A stretch of DNA of 40,093 bases from Nitrososphaerota archaeon. GTDB taxonomy: Archaea > Thermoproteota > Nitrososphaeria > Nitrososphaerales > CADDZS01. The first letter of the stretch is position 1. Every line of letters begins with the position of its first letter. The position numbers and the translations under genes were made by a program. Below the pieces are notes generated by a model. It was given only the letters and a program-made list of their open reading frames with translations. It was not told the origin of the DNA and did not search any database. Positions 1-7,783 of this stretch are shown piece after piece. The stretch is from NCBI GenBank assembly GCA_013288145.1, contig JABDCJ010000018.1:1-40093 (forward strand). The letters run 5' to 3'.

Positions 1-47
1 TATTCGTTCTTTCTAGAACGCAAGAAATTCAAGGAGATTTCAAATCA

Positions 48-551
48 TCAAGTAGAACTCATAGACCGCTCGCCCTGATACTGTCCAGAGTACTTATTCA
101 TAAATTCGCGATCAGATTTCAAAATCACAAGCTGCCCGATCCTTGAAAATTTTTGGACCCTCGCAGGCCTATGGCAGACGAGCATTACTTTTGGCTGACC
201 CGAATATCCTGGATCGAATAACGCGGTTCTCACGTCGAGACCGTTTCGGAGTAGCGTCGATCTCGGAAGCAATAACCCAATGGCATCCGGAGGAATTGTC
301 GTGATTTCGTTCAGTTCCACGAAATAAGCGCCGGGCTGAAGGTCGAAATATTTGTCATCCGCCGCGGGAACTTGAACTAAAGTAGAGTTCTCGCCCTTTT
401 CAATGCCCAGAGTAAATTTGGTCTGGGGAAAAGACTGTATGCTGCTAACCGTAACATCAAAACCAGCGGGCTGCTTTTGCTCCCCGGAGTCTGCGCTTAC
501 AACCTTTTTGACGAGCTGATTGATTTCGTCTCCCGAAAGAATTCTAGGCAT
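48..551 (-). CDS. dUTPase / dCTP deaminase-like (DCD/DUT superfamily) protein
   Basis: A 167-residue protein of the trimeric DCD/DUT fold, which removes pyrophosphate from dUTP (and in Dcd members deaminates dCTP) to keep uracil out of DNA. Visible motifs are PRSTL (96-100) followed by RNGLDVRTALFDPGYSG (to residue 118), the usual substrate-loop region, and a C-terminal YSGQYQGE (154-161) resembling the mobile arm. In deaminating members a catalytic Glu follows the GY/FxG motif; here that stretch reads QPKVMLVCH and I see no Glu, which favours dUTPase activity alone (inference). Starts at ATG. A perfect inverted repeat lies 73-94 bases upstream. Family assignment is secure, exact activity less so. 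Confidence 0.85.
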   Translation of the reverse strand: MPRILSGDEINQLVKKVVSADSGEQKQPAGFDVTVSSIQSFPQTKFTLGIEKGENSTLVQVPAADDKYFDLQPGAYFVELNEITTIPPDAIGLLLPRSTLLRNGLDVRTALFDPGYSGQPKVMLVCHRPARVQKFSRIGQLVILKSDREFMNKYSGQYQGERSMSST

Positions 552-623
552 TTTCGCTAGGCAGTCGGGTCAGGGATTTTTCAATCTTGATAGTGGAAGA
601 CACATTGGTAGACAAACTTTCCA

Positions 624-645
624 TATGGTAACAAAACTTACCATA
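624..645. promoter_or_regulatory. perfect 8-bp inverted repeat, candidate operator
   Basis: TATGGTAA (624-631) and TTACCATA (638-645) are perfect complements separated by six bases. It lies in the 175-base gap between the dUTPase-like gene (starting at 551, minus) and the stop of the next minus-strand gene (727), so it could be an operator for the former or a transcript hairpin. No T-run follows, so a terminator is less likely. Confidence 0.35.
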
Positions 646-726
646 GGTCATGAGGGTCGTTGGCTTGCCTTGAATCAAGCCAAATACTTGATCCAGAAAT
701 GAATTTCGTTCAGGTGAAAGAATTGT

Positions 727-1095
727 TTACCGGCGTCGTTCAGACATCAAGCGGTAAACTTCGGGAATCGCGCAAGCATAACCAACGTGCACACAATCTT
801 TCCTTTCATCTAGCATGCAGATCAAGTCTTTGCCATGTACTTGGACTTCGACAATTCGTCCAATCTTGTTGTCCTTGATCATGATTGAATTGTCCTGCAG
901 TCCGATCTTTTGCATGAAAGGGGCTGCGAGAGCGAGATTCTCGTCGGCTTCTATGGTTTCTAGTATCAAGTCATTGACGTATCTCGAGAAACTCTTGGTA
1001 AGCTTCTCTGCTCTTACCTTCTGGTTGTATCTTTGCTTTGCCTTGTCGTGAGCTTGCTGGGTGATAGTGATGACTGTGAAACCTTCCTTGGGCAT
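727..1095 (-). CDS. hypothetical protein with ribbon-helix-helix-like N-terminus
   Basis: 122 residues, not confidently assignable. The N-terminal half (FTVITITQQAHDKAKQRYN, then SFSRYVNDLILETIE) has the beta-strand followed by two helices expected of a ribbon-helix-helix DNA-binding or antitoxin-like fold. The C-terminal half is a small beta-rich region with a conserved-looking CVHVGYACAIPEVYRLM segment holding two Cys. The ATG start is supported by a good TATA box about 40 bases upstream (1131-1139). It is the upstream neighbour of the dUTPase-like gene on the same strand, 175 bases away. A regulatory role is inferred only from the fold guess. Confidence 0.7.
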   Translation of the reverse strand: MPKEGFTVITITQQAHDKAKQRYNQKVRAEKLTKSFSRYVNDLILETIEADENLALAAPFMQKIGLQDNSIMIKDNKIGRIVEVQVHGKDLICMLDERKDCVHVGYACAIPEVYRLMSERRR

Positions 1096-1128
1096 GAGGA
1101 CTCTATCTCATTACAGTAAAATTACAGG

Positions 1129-1140
1129 ACAATTTATATC
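1129..1140 (-). promoter_or_regulatory. TATA box of the 727-1095 gene
   Basis: On the minus strand this reads gatataaattg, a good archaeal TATA box, centred about 40 bases upstream of the ATG at 1095. It predicts a leader of roughly 15 bases. Confidence 0.5.
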
Positions 1141-1227
1141 CTTTGCTGTCTCTTACACTAGAAAGGTACAGTCATCACTTAGAAAACCACAATAGGCTCT
1201 GTATTACGGATTAGCTTCGAGATTGCT

Positions 1228-1722
1228 TTGGCAGATTACATCGTGATTATCCTGCTGGTGCTTCACATTACGTTTATTGCGCTCTGGGCCGGTGCCGCGG
1301 TGATCCTTTCGAGCATTGTAATGCCCTCACTCGCCAAGATATCGGCCGGCTCGCGGGCAGAGTTTTCGCTTACCACTTTACCCTTATTCGCTCGCTTCAT
1401 CGCGATTACTTCGACGGGAGCGGTTCTAGCCGGAGTCCTGTTATTCTTCTACGAGACCCAAGTTGCAACATCGCTTGCCCCAAGTTCTTCTGGCGTAATC
1501 TTCATCGTAGCTGGTGCTGGTATCGGATTGATAGCATACATTCTTGCAATCGGGGTGTCGTACCCGACGGCAAACAGGGTTGTCGGGCTACTGAAATCAA
1601 CAGATCAGCAGGCAAAATCGGAAATCCCGCGCCTACAGGCAAGGATGAGTGCGGCGGCCGGCGCTGTCTCGGGACTGCTCGCCGTTACGCTTGTGCTGAT
1701 GGTGATAGGGGCAAGTCTTTAG
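1228..1722 (+). CDS. four-helix integral membrane protein of unknown function
   Basis: 164 residues starting at TTG. Four hydrophobic segments are clear: about 4-30, 50-74, 86-110 and 138-162, separated by short charged loops. The pattern (helix ending HITFIALWAGAAV) resembles small haem-copper-associated or DUF2269-type membrane proteins with a His in helix 1 and one near helix 3, but I cannot name the family with certainty. The 3' end overlaps the convergent HxlR gene by 38 bases. No ribosome binding site is obvious, consistent with a leaderless transcript. Confidence 0.75.
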   Translation: MADYIVIILLVLHITFIALWAGAAVILSSIVMPSLAKISAGSRAEFSLTTLPLFARFIAITSTGAVLAGVLLFFYETQVATSLAPSSSGVIFIVAGAGIGLIAYILAIGVSYPTANRVVGLLKSTDQQAKSEIPRLQARMSAAAGAVSGLLAVTLVLMVIGASL

Positions 1723-2080
1723 CTTCTTTCTTCTTTGTACCGTCTTCGCCCCAGCGTCTTACCCAATCAGCGAACTTTTCGAGAAGGTTGTGCAGATCCT
1801 CGCCTTTGGGGGTAAGCGAGTATTCCACCCTCGGCGGACTCTCGGGTATGACTTTACGCTGGATGATTCCAATTCTCTCCAGTTCGGACAAACGCTCTGA
1901 GAGACTAGTCGCGCTTATTCCCTCGATTCGTCTTTTCAGCTCGTTAAAACGTGCGGGCTGCGCAAGACCGAGGGCGTGAATAAGCGGAAGCGTCCAGACT
2001 TTGGTAATCTCGTTCCACTGCGAGTGGATGACCTTGCACTCATCAATAACTTCCTGGTCAAGTTCTTGTAACTTGCTCAA
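1685..2080 (-). CDS. HxlR-family winged-helix transcriptional regulator
   Basis: 131 residues. The core (about 28-110) shows the HxlR pattern: WTLPLIHALGL, then RFNELKRRIEGISATSLSERLSELERIGI as recognition helix region, then VEYSLTPKGEDL as the wing and following helix. HxlR proteins are dimeric DNA-binding regulators, often of detoxification or redox genes. It is divergent from the flavin-oxidoreductase-like gene at 2151, the usual arrangement for a regulator controlling its neighbour, so it probably binds the 70-base intergenic region (2081-2150). The last residues are a charged tail overlapping the convergent membrane-protein gene. Confidence 0.9.
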   Translation of the reverse strand: MSKLQELDQEVIDECKVIHSQWNEITKVWTLPLIHALGLAQPARFNELKRRIEGISATSLSERLSELERIGIIQRKVIPESPPRVEYSLTPKGEDLHNLLEKFADWVRRWGEDGTKKKEAKDLPLSPSAQA

Positions 2081-2112
2081 GTGCTACCTACCTACTTGGC
2101 TTGTCACGACTA

Positions 2113-2124
2113 CTTAGTATATAA
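2113..2124 (+). promoter_or_regulatory. TATA box for the PPOX-htrA operon
   Basis: tagtatataac is a strong archaeal TATA element in the intergenic region shared with the divergent HxlR gene. It is about 30 bases upstream of the GTG at 2151 and about 45 upstream of the ATG at 2166, so GTG with a very short leader or ATG with a leader of about 20 bases are both possible. Confidence 0.55.
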
Positions 2125-2150
2125 CTTTGACCTGACCAAGACTCTGGTTT

Positions 2151-2546
2151 GTGATCGAAACGAAAATGATGGTAAACAAAGAAACGAAGCCGGTTTCCTT
2201 CACGGATGAAGAAGCTGAGTTCATCAGCCAAAGCAAGCTTGCGAGGCTTGCAACTTCTTCCGGTAGAAACCAGCCCCACGTCGTTCCTGTAGCCTTCGAG
2301 TTCGACGGCGAGCACTTTTACTTCAGCGGCTGGAACCTCCAGCAAAGCCTGAAGTTCAAGAATATCCAGCAAAATGGAAGAGTCGCGCTCGTTATCGATG
2401 ACCTCGTAACCGTGAGACCCTGGAGACCTCGCGGAGTCGTGATCAGGGGTCAAGCTGAGGTTCAAGAGAACGAAAACGGTCTCTACGTTAGAGTGACTCC
2501 AATGCGGAAGATCAGCTGGGGTCTAATGAAAGGAGGGGTGAACTAG
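2151..2546 (+). CDS. PPOX-class (pyridoxamine-phosphate-oxidase-like) flavin/F420-binding protein
   Basis: 131 residues (GTG start; in-frame ATGs at 2166 and 2169 are alternatives). The split-barrel pattern is clear: FTDEEAEFISQSKLARLATS, then PHVVPVAFEFDGEHFYFSGW, then NGRVALVIDDL and GVVIRGQAEV. Members bind FMN or F420 and reduce small molecules or haem-like substrates. The gene is divergent from an HxlR regulator, and its stop is separated by a single base from the htrA start, so the two are co-transcribed. The C-terminus ends in VRVTPMRKISWGL, typical of F420-dependent relatives. Substrate unknown. Confidence 0.88.
   Translation: MIETKMMVNKETKPVSFTDEEAEFISQSKLARLATSSGRNQPHVVPVAFEFDGEHFYFSGWNLQQSLKFKNIQQNGRVALVIDDLVTVRPWRPRGVVIRGQAEVQENENGLYVRVTPMRKISWGLMKGGVN
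2529..2541 (+). promoter_or_regulatory. Shine-Dalgarno of htrA inside the upstream gene
   Basis: aaaggaggggtga lies 7-12 bases before the ATG at 2548 and within the last codons of the PPOX gene. It is the clearest ribosome binding site in the window and fixes the htrA start; internal genes of operons here appear to use SD while first genes are leaderless. Confidence 0.75.
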
Positions 2547-2547
2547 G

Positions 2548-3522
2548 ATGGTATCGGCATTTGAACTGCAGGACCAGCTCGTCTCCTCAATCGAAAAGCT
2601 GAACGAAAGTGTAGTCGCGATTGACAGCATGCGCCTAACGCGAAATCCTCGCTATGGTGTAGTTCCGCTGGAAGGTGCAGGATCCGGCGTCATTATCGAC
2701 TCGAACGGATACATAATAACAAACAACCACGTCGTAGATGGAGCTTCCAGAGTCCAGATTCACCTAAGAGATGGACGCAGTTTCGAGGGAGAAGTCGTCG
2801 GATCTGATTCTGCAACTGACGTTGCATTGATCAGAGTTCGAAATGATACTCCTCTACCTGCGGCAACTCTCGGAGACTCGGACGCCCTAAAAGTAGGCCA
2901 GTTTGCCCTTGCGATCGGAAATACACTGGGACTTCCTGGTGGATCAACCGCGTCGCTGGGAGTAATTGGGGCGCTCGGACGTCCGCTCCCCTGGGCAGAG
3001 TTTATCTTCGAGGGACTGATTCAGACCGATGCCGCGATCAATCCGGGCAACTCGGGAGGACCTCTAGCTGACATAAACGGACACGTGGTCGGGATAAACA
3101 CTGCAATGATTCCCTTTGCACAGGGAGTTGGATTTGCAATCCCGATAAACGCAGTAAAGCGCGTCGTCCAGCAGATCTTTGAGAAGGGAAGAGTCGTAAG
3201 ACCGTGGCTTGGCATCTCGGGAATGAGCTTGACTCCACAGCTAGCAAGAAGATACAATCTGCAGGCTGACACAGGAGTACTCGTTGCTGGCTTGTCGAGG
3301 AACGGACCTGCCTTTGAAGCCGGGTTCCGCGTCGGCGACGTAATCGTGCAACTCGGAGACACTGAAGTGAAGCAGATGAAAGATCTCCTGCTTGCCCTAT
3401 CAAAGTTCGAAGTGGGTAGCGCAGCCAAAGTTCAGTACTTCAGAATGGGATCAAAGCGCGAGACTTCGCTGAGACTCGCTGAAGTGCCAGTCGAAGTACA
3501 GAACTTTGAGCGCAGGGAATAG
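2548..3522 (+). CDS. HtrA/DegP-family serine protease with one PDZ domain
   Basis: 324 residues. Trypsin-like domain about 15-205 with a complete triad: His61 in TNNHVVDG, Asp91 in ATDVALIRV and Ser169 in NPGNSGGPL. One PDZ domain follows at about 217-310 (RPWLGISGMSL ... GDVIVQLGDTEV). There is no signal peptide or membrane anchor, unlike most bacterial HtrA proteins, so it probably acts in the cytoplasm as a quality-control protease or chaperone. It follows the PPOX gene by one base with a strong SD, and a hairpin plus T-rich tract terminates the operon at its stop codon. Assignment is secure; substrates unknown. Confidence 0.95.
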   Translation: MVSAFELQDQLVSSIEKLNESVVAIDSMRLTRNPRYGVVPLEGAGSGVIIDSNGYIITNNHVVDGASRVQIHLRDGRSFEGEVVGSDSATDVALIRVRNDTPLPAATLGDSDALKVGQFALAIGNTLGLPGGSTASLGVIGALGRPLPWAEFIFEGLIQTDAAINPGNSGGPLADINGHVVGINTAMIPFAQGVGFAIPINAVKRVVQQIFEKGRVVRPWLGISGMSLTPQLARRYNLQADTGVLVAGLSRNGPAFEAGFRVGDVIVQLGDTEVKQMKDLLLALSKFEVGSAAKVQYFRMGSKRETSLRLAEVPVEVQNFERRE

Positions 3523-3562
3523 AGGATAACTCGTCCTCTACTCCTTTTTCCTTTTTTTCTTA
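3520..3562 (+). terminator. hairpin and poly-T terminator after htrA
   Basis: TAGAGGA (3520-3526) pairs with TCCTCTA (3534-3540) around a seven-base loop, overlapping the htrA stop codon, and is followed by a strongly T-rich tract (3544-3562). Hairpin plus T-run is consistent with transcription termination of the plus-strand operon. Confidence 0.7.
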
Positions 3563-3576
3563 ATCTCGATTTTAAG

Positions 3577-3924
3577 TTAAGATACAGTCGGCGCAACTTC
3601 CGCCGGCTTTTCGTTCATAAATCCGGTAATCGTCCCAATGATCTCCTCGTACGAGGAAACCAGCCTTTCTCCCTTTGGAGTTATCTGGTACTTTCTTCGA
3701 TTTTTGTTCCCGTAGCTGAAAACCAGTCCAGCCAGTTCGAGAATCTTGAGGTTTTCCTGCATCGCTTCCCAGGAGACATTCGCGCCGTACATGATCGTCG
3801 TGCTGGTCGAAGATCCGCTTTTGATTGCTTTCAATATGTCAAGACATGTCTCTAGCGTTGACCTCCTCGCCGTAGTGCGTCTATCCTGATCTCTTGCCTT
3901 GAAAGCTTCTATGATTGAGGACAT
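3577..3924 (-). CDS. archaeal winged-helix DNA-binding protein
   Basis: About 115 residues from the ATG at 3924. The pattern RSTLETCLDILKAIKSG ... TTIMYGANVSWEAMQENLKILELAGLV ... RRKYQITPKGERLVSSYEEI is the small winged-helix family abundant in Thaumarchaeota (ArnR1/PadR-like), with a basic wing. An upstream extension to 4041 is open but would translate through the apparent TATA box (about 3979-3990), and GGAG lies five bases before the 3924 ATG, so I prefer the shorter form. It sits between the htrA operon and the ComA-fusion gene, divergent from the latter, and could regulate either. Target unknown. Confidence 0.85.
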   Translation of the reverse strand: MSSIIEAFKARDQDRRTTARRSTLETCLDILKAIKSGSSTSTTIMYGANVSWEAMQENLKILELAGLVFSYGNKNRRKYQITPKGERLVSSYEEIIGTITGFMNEKPAEVAPTVS

Positions 3925-3978
3925 TTTTCTCCACGTGATTTTCTTGGATTCCGACAGTTGAGCGGACCTTACCGTCCC

Positions 3979-3990
3979 GATATATATTTG
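3979..3990 (-). promoter_or_regulatory. TATA box of the winged-helix gene
   Basis: gatatatatttg contains an alternating TA tract, a good TATA element on the minus strand about 60 bases upstream of the ATG at 3924. It implies a leader of about 35 bases carrying the GGAG motif. Confidence 0.45.
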
Positions 3991-4100
3991 CCGAAAAACT
4001 CCTAAAGACAGGTCTGCGCACTTGGCCCGACAGTTATTCAAGCTCTAAGAAAATACTACATGGAAACGCTTAAGGAATATGCTAAACCTGCATTAATGTT

Positions 4101-5102
4101 ATGAGTGAGCGGCTCGCCTCTCCTGCGTTTTCTTCGATCTCTTCGAGTATCCCAGAGTTTGCCCGGGAAGGAAAGCCGAGAGACAAGGGACTGACGTATG
4201 CCTTCGACGATCTGAAGCCTCTTGAAGAGGAGAATCTTGATCAGATTGCAGAGTTCGTGGATTCGATCAAAATCGGTCAGAGTCTTCCTCTAATTTTAGA
4301 CCGTACTAAACTCGTTGAAAGGATCCGCCTTTTCCACGATCACGGGTTACTCGTTCAGAGCGGCGGAACTCTCGTCCAGGTTGCGTACAAGAAAAGGATT
4401 CTTCCGCAGGTGCTTGAGCGTTTGAGGTCGCTGGGTTTTGACACTATCGAGATCAGCGAGTCTGCAACAGATATTCCGCGAGAGACAAAGATCGAAATCA
4501 TCGGATTGATCCGGAAACTTTCCATGGACTATATCTTTGAAGTTGGAAAGAAAGATCCTGGAAGAGCTCAGTCAGCACCGCAACTCATCTCGAAAATCGA
4601 GGAAGCGTTTGATCTCAAAAGTCCAAAAGTGGTGATTGAGGCGGGCAGCGGAAGGGGTGTTGGGATTTTCGATTCTCAGGGTGAGATTATCTGGAACGGT
4701 TTGAACGATATTGTCGGGAAGTTTGGGCCCCCGAGCCTCATCTTCGAAGCTCCGCTGGAATCTGAGAGAATTGCTCTAACACTGGAATTTGGTCCGAATG
4801 TGAATCTCGCGGGAATTCGAATCGATGATATCCTTACGCTTGAAATGCAGCGACTCGGTCTCACTACCGAAACTCTCGGAGTTGCGCCACCCGTGCAGAG
4901 CGTCCAGGGGTCTCCGGCTTCAAAGTTCGTATTTCATCTGATCAAGACTGAACATCCCATCGACCAGCAGTCGCTCATACAAAAGTCCGGTCTTCCAAAG
5001 AGGACCCTCCAAGCTGCGCTGAGCTATCTTGTCGAAAAGGGATTTGTTCGCGAGGTACCAGATATGTCAGACCTTCGAAGGCACAAGTACACGCCAAAAT
5101 GA
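4101..5102 (+). CDS. phosphosulfolactate synthase (ComA)-like protein fused to a winged-helix domain
   Basis: 333 residues, longer than the roughly 250 of ordinary ComA. Residues 24-262 match the ComA barrel: DKGLTYAFDDL (28-38), DSIKIGQS (54-61), SGGTL (87-91), GFDTIEISESATDIP (112-126) and DYIFEVGKK (143-151). ComA adds sulfite to phosphoenolpyruvate to give phosphosulfolactate, the first committed step of one coenzyme M pathway. Residues 270-333 form an extra winged helix: FVFHLIKTEHPI, LIQKSGLPKRTLQAALSYLVEKG and a basic wing RRHKYTPK. The reading frame is continuous, so this is a genuine fusion and suggests a metabolite-responsive regulator or a repurposed enzyme (inference). No comBC or other CoM genes are nearby. 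Confidence 0.82.
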   Translation: MSERLASPAFSSISSSIPEFAREGKPRDKGLTYAFDDLKPLEEENLDQIAEFVDSIKIGQSLPLILDRTKLVERIRLFHDHGLLVQSGGTLVQVAYKKRILPQVLERLRSLGFDTIEISESATDIPRETKIEIIGLIRKLSMDYIFEVGKKDPGRAQSAPQLISKIEEAFDLKSPKVVIEAGSGRGVGIFDSQGEIIWNGLNDIVGKFGPPSLIFEAPLESERIALTLEFGPNVNLAGIRIDDILTLEMQRLGLTTETLGVAPPVQSVQGSPASKFVFHLIKTEHPIDQQSLIQKSGLPKRTLQAALSYLVEKGFVREVPDMSDLRRHKYTPK

Positions 5103-5209
5103 TTTGGCTTCGCCGACTAATCCACACTTGATTTTCGATTAGTTGAAGGTAAAAGATCAAAAAGTGCACCGAACTTTCCTTTCACCCAAACGGAGAGTCT
5201 TGAAAAACA

Positions 5210-5731
5210 ATGTCTTTCAGCGTGGAGAGAAAGAAAGCGCAATTCACTACAGAAAGTGTCCCGCCCGGATCAGTCTGCCTATCGGCCTTTGTTGCAGTTA
5301 ACGACGGCGAAGGAGGGATACTCGCGGGTCAAATGGCTAAATTGGATATTTGGCTTGAGAGGTTTTTTGTCAGCCCGACAAACGGACCAAGCTTTCTTGC
5401 GAGCGGGAAATTACTTTTGCCGGCATCACACCTTCTCTGGTACGAATCTCCTCTGGATGCCGCCGAAAGAATCTTGAAAGAGATTGCCCTAATTGACGAC
5501 ATACCGAAAGATCGGCTGAAACTTGTAGATGTTCAATCACATCTAAGGCCCGCAGTAACAAACCCCGAAAATCCACACTGGGACATTTGCATCGTTTACA
5601 AGGTAGACTCTTACACGGGTAAGTTGAAACAGCCGGAGTGGTTTAAGGACTTTGGATTCAAGTCGAACCTAAAGGCTGATGATTTTACAAGGGGACACGG
5701 CGATGTTCTCGAAGAAGCTGGACTGTTATAG
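5210..5731 (+). CDS. Nudix-fold-like protein with degenerate Nudix box
   Basis: 173 residues starting at ATG. The middle (KLLLPASHLLWYESPLDAAERILKEIALID, about residues 67-96) has the layout of a Nudix box but lacks most of the expected metal-binding pattern G-x5-E-x7-REUxEExGU. The following strands (VDVQSHLRPA, HWDICIVYKVDSYTG) and C-terminal DDFTRGHGDVLEEAGLL fit the fold. A catalytically inactive or altered Nudix protein is my best reading; such proteins can act as ligand sensors. It stands alone, co-directional with the ComA fusion 107 bases upstream. Moderate confidence. Confidence 0.65.
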   Translation: MSFSVERKKAQFTTESVPPGSVCLSAFVAVNDGEGGILAGQMAKLDIWLERFFVSPTNGPSFLASGKLLLPASHLLWYESPLDAAERILKEIALIDDIPKDRLKLVDVQSHLRPAVTNPENPHWDICIVYKVDSYTGKLKQPEWFKDFGFKSNLKADDFTRGHGDVLEEAGLL

Positions 5732-5760
5732 AGAAAGGATCGGATTTTCGGGCTGAGCGA

Positions 5761-7740
5761 CTAAGGAAGACAGCTCGCTGGGGTTGTGTAACAAGCACTG
5801 GTAAACCAATTGGGCATGTTAGGGTCAAACGCTACCATTGCTTGGAAGTTCGGCTCCGGAGTATCCGAGGAACCTCTGCCACCCCACTGCTGGTAGAGAC
5901 CTCCATCTGGTCCCACCGCCCCACCAACGCCCATAGGTCCGGTTTGAGTAGACGGAGTGAAAATTTGTTTGATTGTTATTTCCAGCATTTGAAGCGGAGT
6001 TAATCCGTGGACAGTTATGCCTGTTAGCATCCAGGCACCGGTTGCACGGGTCGCCTGAATGAAGTGAAGCGCCTGCCTTGGAGCCGGGAATGGATACTGC
6101 GACATGGCATTTGTGTAAGCCGTTCTCCATTGAGCACATGAGGGAGAAGTTGGACCAAAGGCAACACACTGGGCGTAGAGATTGTCTATCACAAAGGAGA
6201 GCTCTTCCAAATCAGAATTCATACCTGGTGTTTGGTTGCTGGGGAACACTGTGACAATTGTTGTAGTCGAGGCTGTTTCGCGCGTAGGTAGATACCAGGT
6301 CTGACCACCTGTCCCGCAATTATTTCCAATGCCTCCTATGTTAATTCCCTGTGGATTGAGCAAACGGTACACGTTCATGCCGGCAAACCCATATTCAGCT
6401 TCACGCCGGTCGAGCAACTGAAAACCAGATGGATAGCTATATTGTGTAAACGGCGAAGGGCAACCGCCAACACCATTCCACGACATATTATCGAGTAGGT
6501 TTGTCACGGTTCCGTAAATATTTGAGGCTGGACTAGATACCGTCCAGCCAGGGATTCCTGTAAGAATCGACCCGACATTATTGAAATAATCAAGAGATTT
6601 CGAACCTTCGAAATTATTGTCTATGCCGACACACGTATCGTGATAACCACCGCTAGTGTAATCATGAGTCGGTCCCGCATTACCCAACGCGGGCGAAGGC
6701 TCAATATTTCCACCGCATGTCAGCCCTATTGTAGAATCGAAGCCATATGATTGTGACTGACCTGGCATATACGGCCGCATGAGGACTGCTCGGATTCTCT
6801 CGAGTTGATTGAGGTACGGACATACAAACATCTGAACATCCTGAGACCAATTATTGCCGCACGTCGGAGGAGGTTGACCAGTAGTGGTGACCGATGTTGG
6901 GGGAGGGCTTGTAGTAGTTGTTCCCACTGGTTGTACAGGAGTATTGACGATCTGACTGGCGTTGGATTCCAACCCATAATTATCCGCAACAGTTAGTATC
7001 ACGAGAGTAGCTGTAGATGGTGGGAAATACTGAACAAACTGCCCAGATAATGTTGTAAAACTAACACCGCCGCCCATGTTCAGACCGATGAGGCTCCAAG
7101 TATATGTTTGAATTCCGGTATCGGGAGAAAATGAACTCGAAGCATTCAACAGCTCATCGCTCGGACTGATGTTCTGCGCCACAAATTGCGCGACAGGAGG
7201 GTGTATTGAAAATGAAAAGACATCCTGCGCAGCTGTAATTAATTGGATACTAATGGCAGAAGTTCTTGGTATAAATGAAAAAACAGTAGTAGAAGACAGA
7301 TTTATCTCTAAGTTGAGAGTTTGCTTCCCACCAATCACCTGAGTGGCATTTATCAAAACGTAGTTTCCATTTGACAAAACCGAGAACGGCGAGTCTTCAG
7401 TATTGTTAATGCTCCCGAATGCTGAATAGTTCCCGTTGACTTGGATACCGACAAGACCGGATGGCTGGGTGTTTAGGTTACTAACGGTAAGATTCAATCC
7501 GCCAATATATTTTGAAGTCAGACGCGGCGGGTAAAGCTGTATGCTTGCTACCTGAAGATTCTCATTTTGAGCATTAGTAATCTGATTGTTTGACTTTAGA
7601 GCCTGCGACTGGAAGCTTTGCAAGAGAAACGCAAAGGATGTAACCGTACCGACGGCCACCACGATCAATACCATAGTGGCAACTACTGGTGAAACCGCGC
7701 GCTTTTTCAGGATCAAAGAGCGCTTTATGTTATTGTTCAA
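5761..7740 (-). CDS. large type IV pilin-like surface protein with PKD-like and unknown C-terminal domain
   Basis: 659 residues, TTG start. The N-terminus is a class III signal peptide: KKR followed by AVSPVVATMVLIVVAVG, with predicted prepilin peptidase cleavage after residue 14 and an assembly helix at 15-40. Two beta-rich regions follow; residues about 181-266 resemble a PKD domain (PPVAQFVAQNISPSDELLNA ... YTWSLIG). A Pro/Thr-rich linker (267-293) leads to a ~365-residue C-terminal domain with many Trp, Gly and at least eight Cys, which I do not recognise; it could be a carbohydrate-active or adhesive module. Ordinary archaeal pilins are under about 200 residues. No pilus assembly genes are adjacent. 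Confidence 0.8.
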   Translation of the reverse strand: MNNNIKRSLILKKRAVSPVVATMVLIVVAVGTVTSFAFLLQSFQSQALKSNNQITNAQNENLQVASIQLYPPRLTSKYIGGLNLTVSNLNTQPSGLVGIQVNGNYSAFGSINNTEDSPFSVLSNGNYVLINATQVIGGKQTLNLEINLSSTTVFSFIPRTSAISIQLITAAQDVFSFSIHPPVAQFVAQNISPSDELLNASSSFSPDTGIQTYTWSLIGLNMGGGVSFTTLSGQFVQYFPPSTATLVILTVADNYGLESNASQIVNTPVQPVGTTTTSPPPTSVTTTGQPPPTCGNNWSQDVQMFVCPYLNQLERIRAVLMRPYMPGQSQSYGFDSTIGLTCGGNIEPSPALGNAGPTHDYTSGGYHDTCVGIDNNFEGSKSLDYFNNVGSILTGIPGWTVSSPASNIYGTVTNLLDNMSWNGVGGCPSPFTQYSYPSGFQLLDRREAEYGFAGMNVYRLLNPQGINIGGIGNNCGTGGQTWYLPTRETASTTTIVTVFPSNQTPGMNSDLEELSFVIDNLYAQCVAFGPTSPSCAQWRTAYTNAMSQYPFPAPRQALHFIQATRATGAWMLTGITVHGLTPLQMLEITIKQIFTPSTQTGPMGVGGAVGPDGGLYQQWGGRGSSDTPEPNFQAMVAFDPNMPNWFTSACYTTPASCLP

Positions 7741-7783
7741 ACCGTCTTCGCGTCGGTTTTGCTAGAAGCTATTGCCAAACCTT

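Noticed and set aside
5..20. Hairpin CGTTCT-TTCT-AGAACG just past the dUTPase-like stop
   Set aside because: Six-pair stem without a T-run and at the window edge; too weak to call a terminator.
2088..2465. Antisense frame under the PPOX gene
   Set aside because: Shadow of the opposite strand; no motif, and the PPOX family on the other strand explains the sequence.
3925..4041. N-terminal extension of the winged-helix gene
   Set aside because: Would translate across the TATA-like tract at 3979-3990, and GGAG lies before the ATG at 3924.
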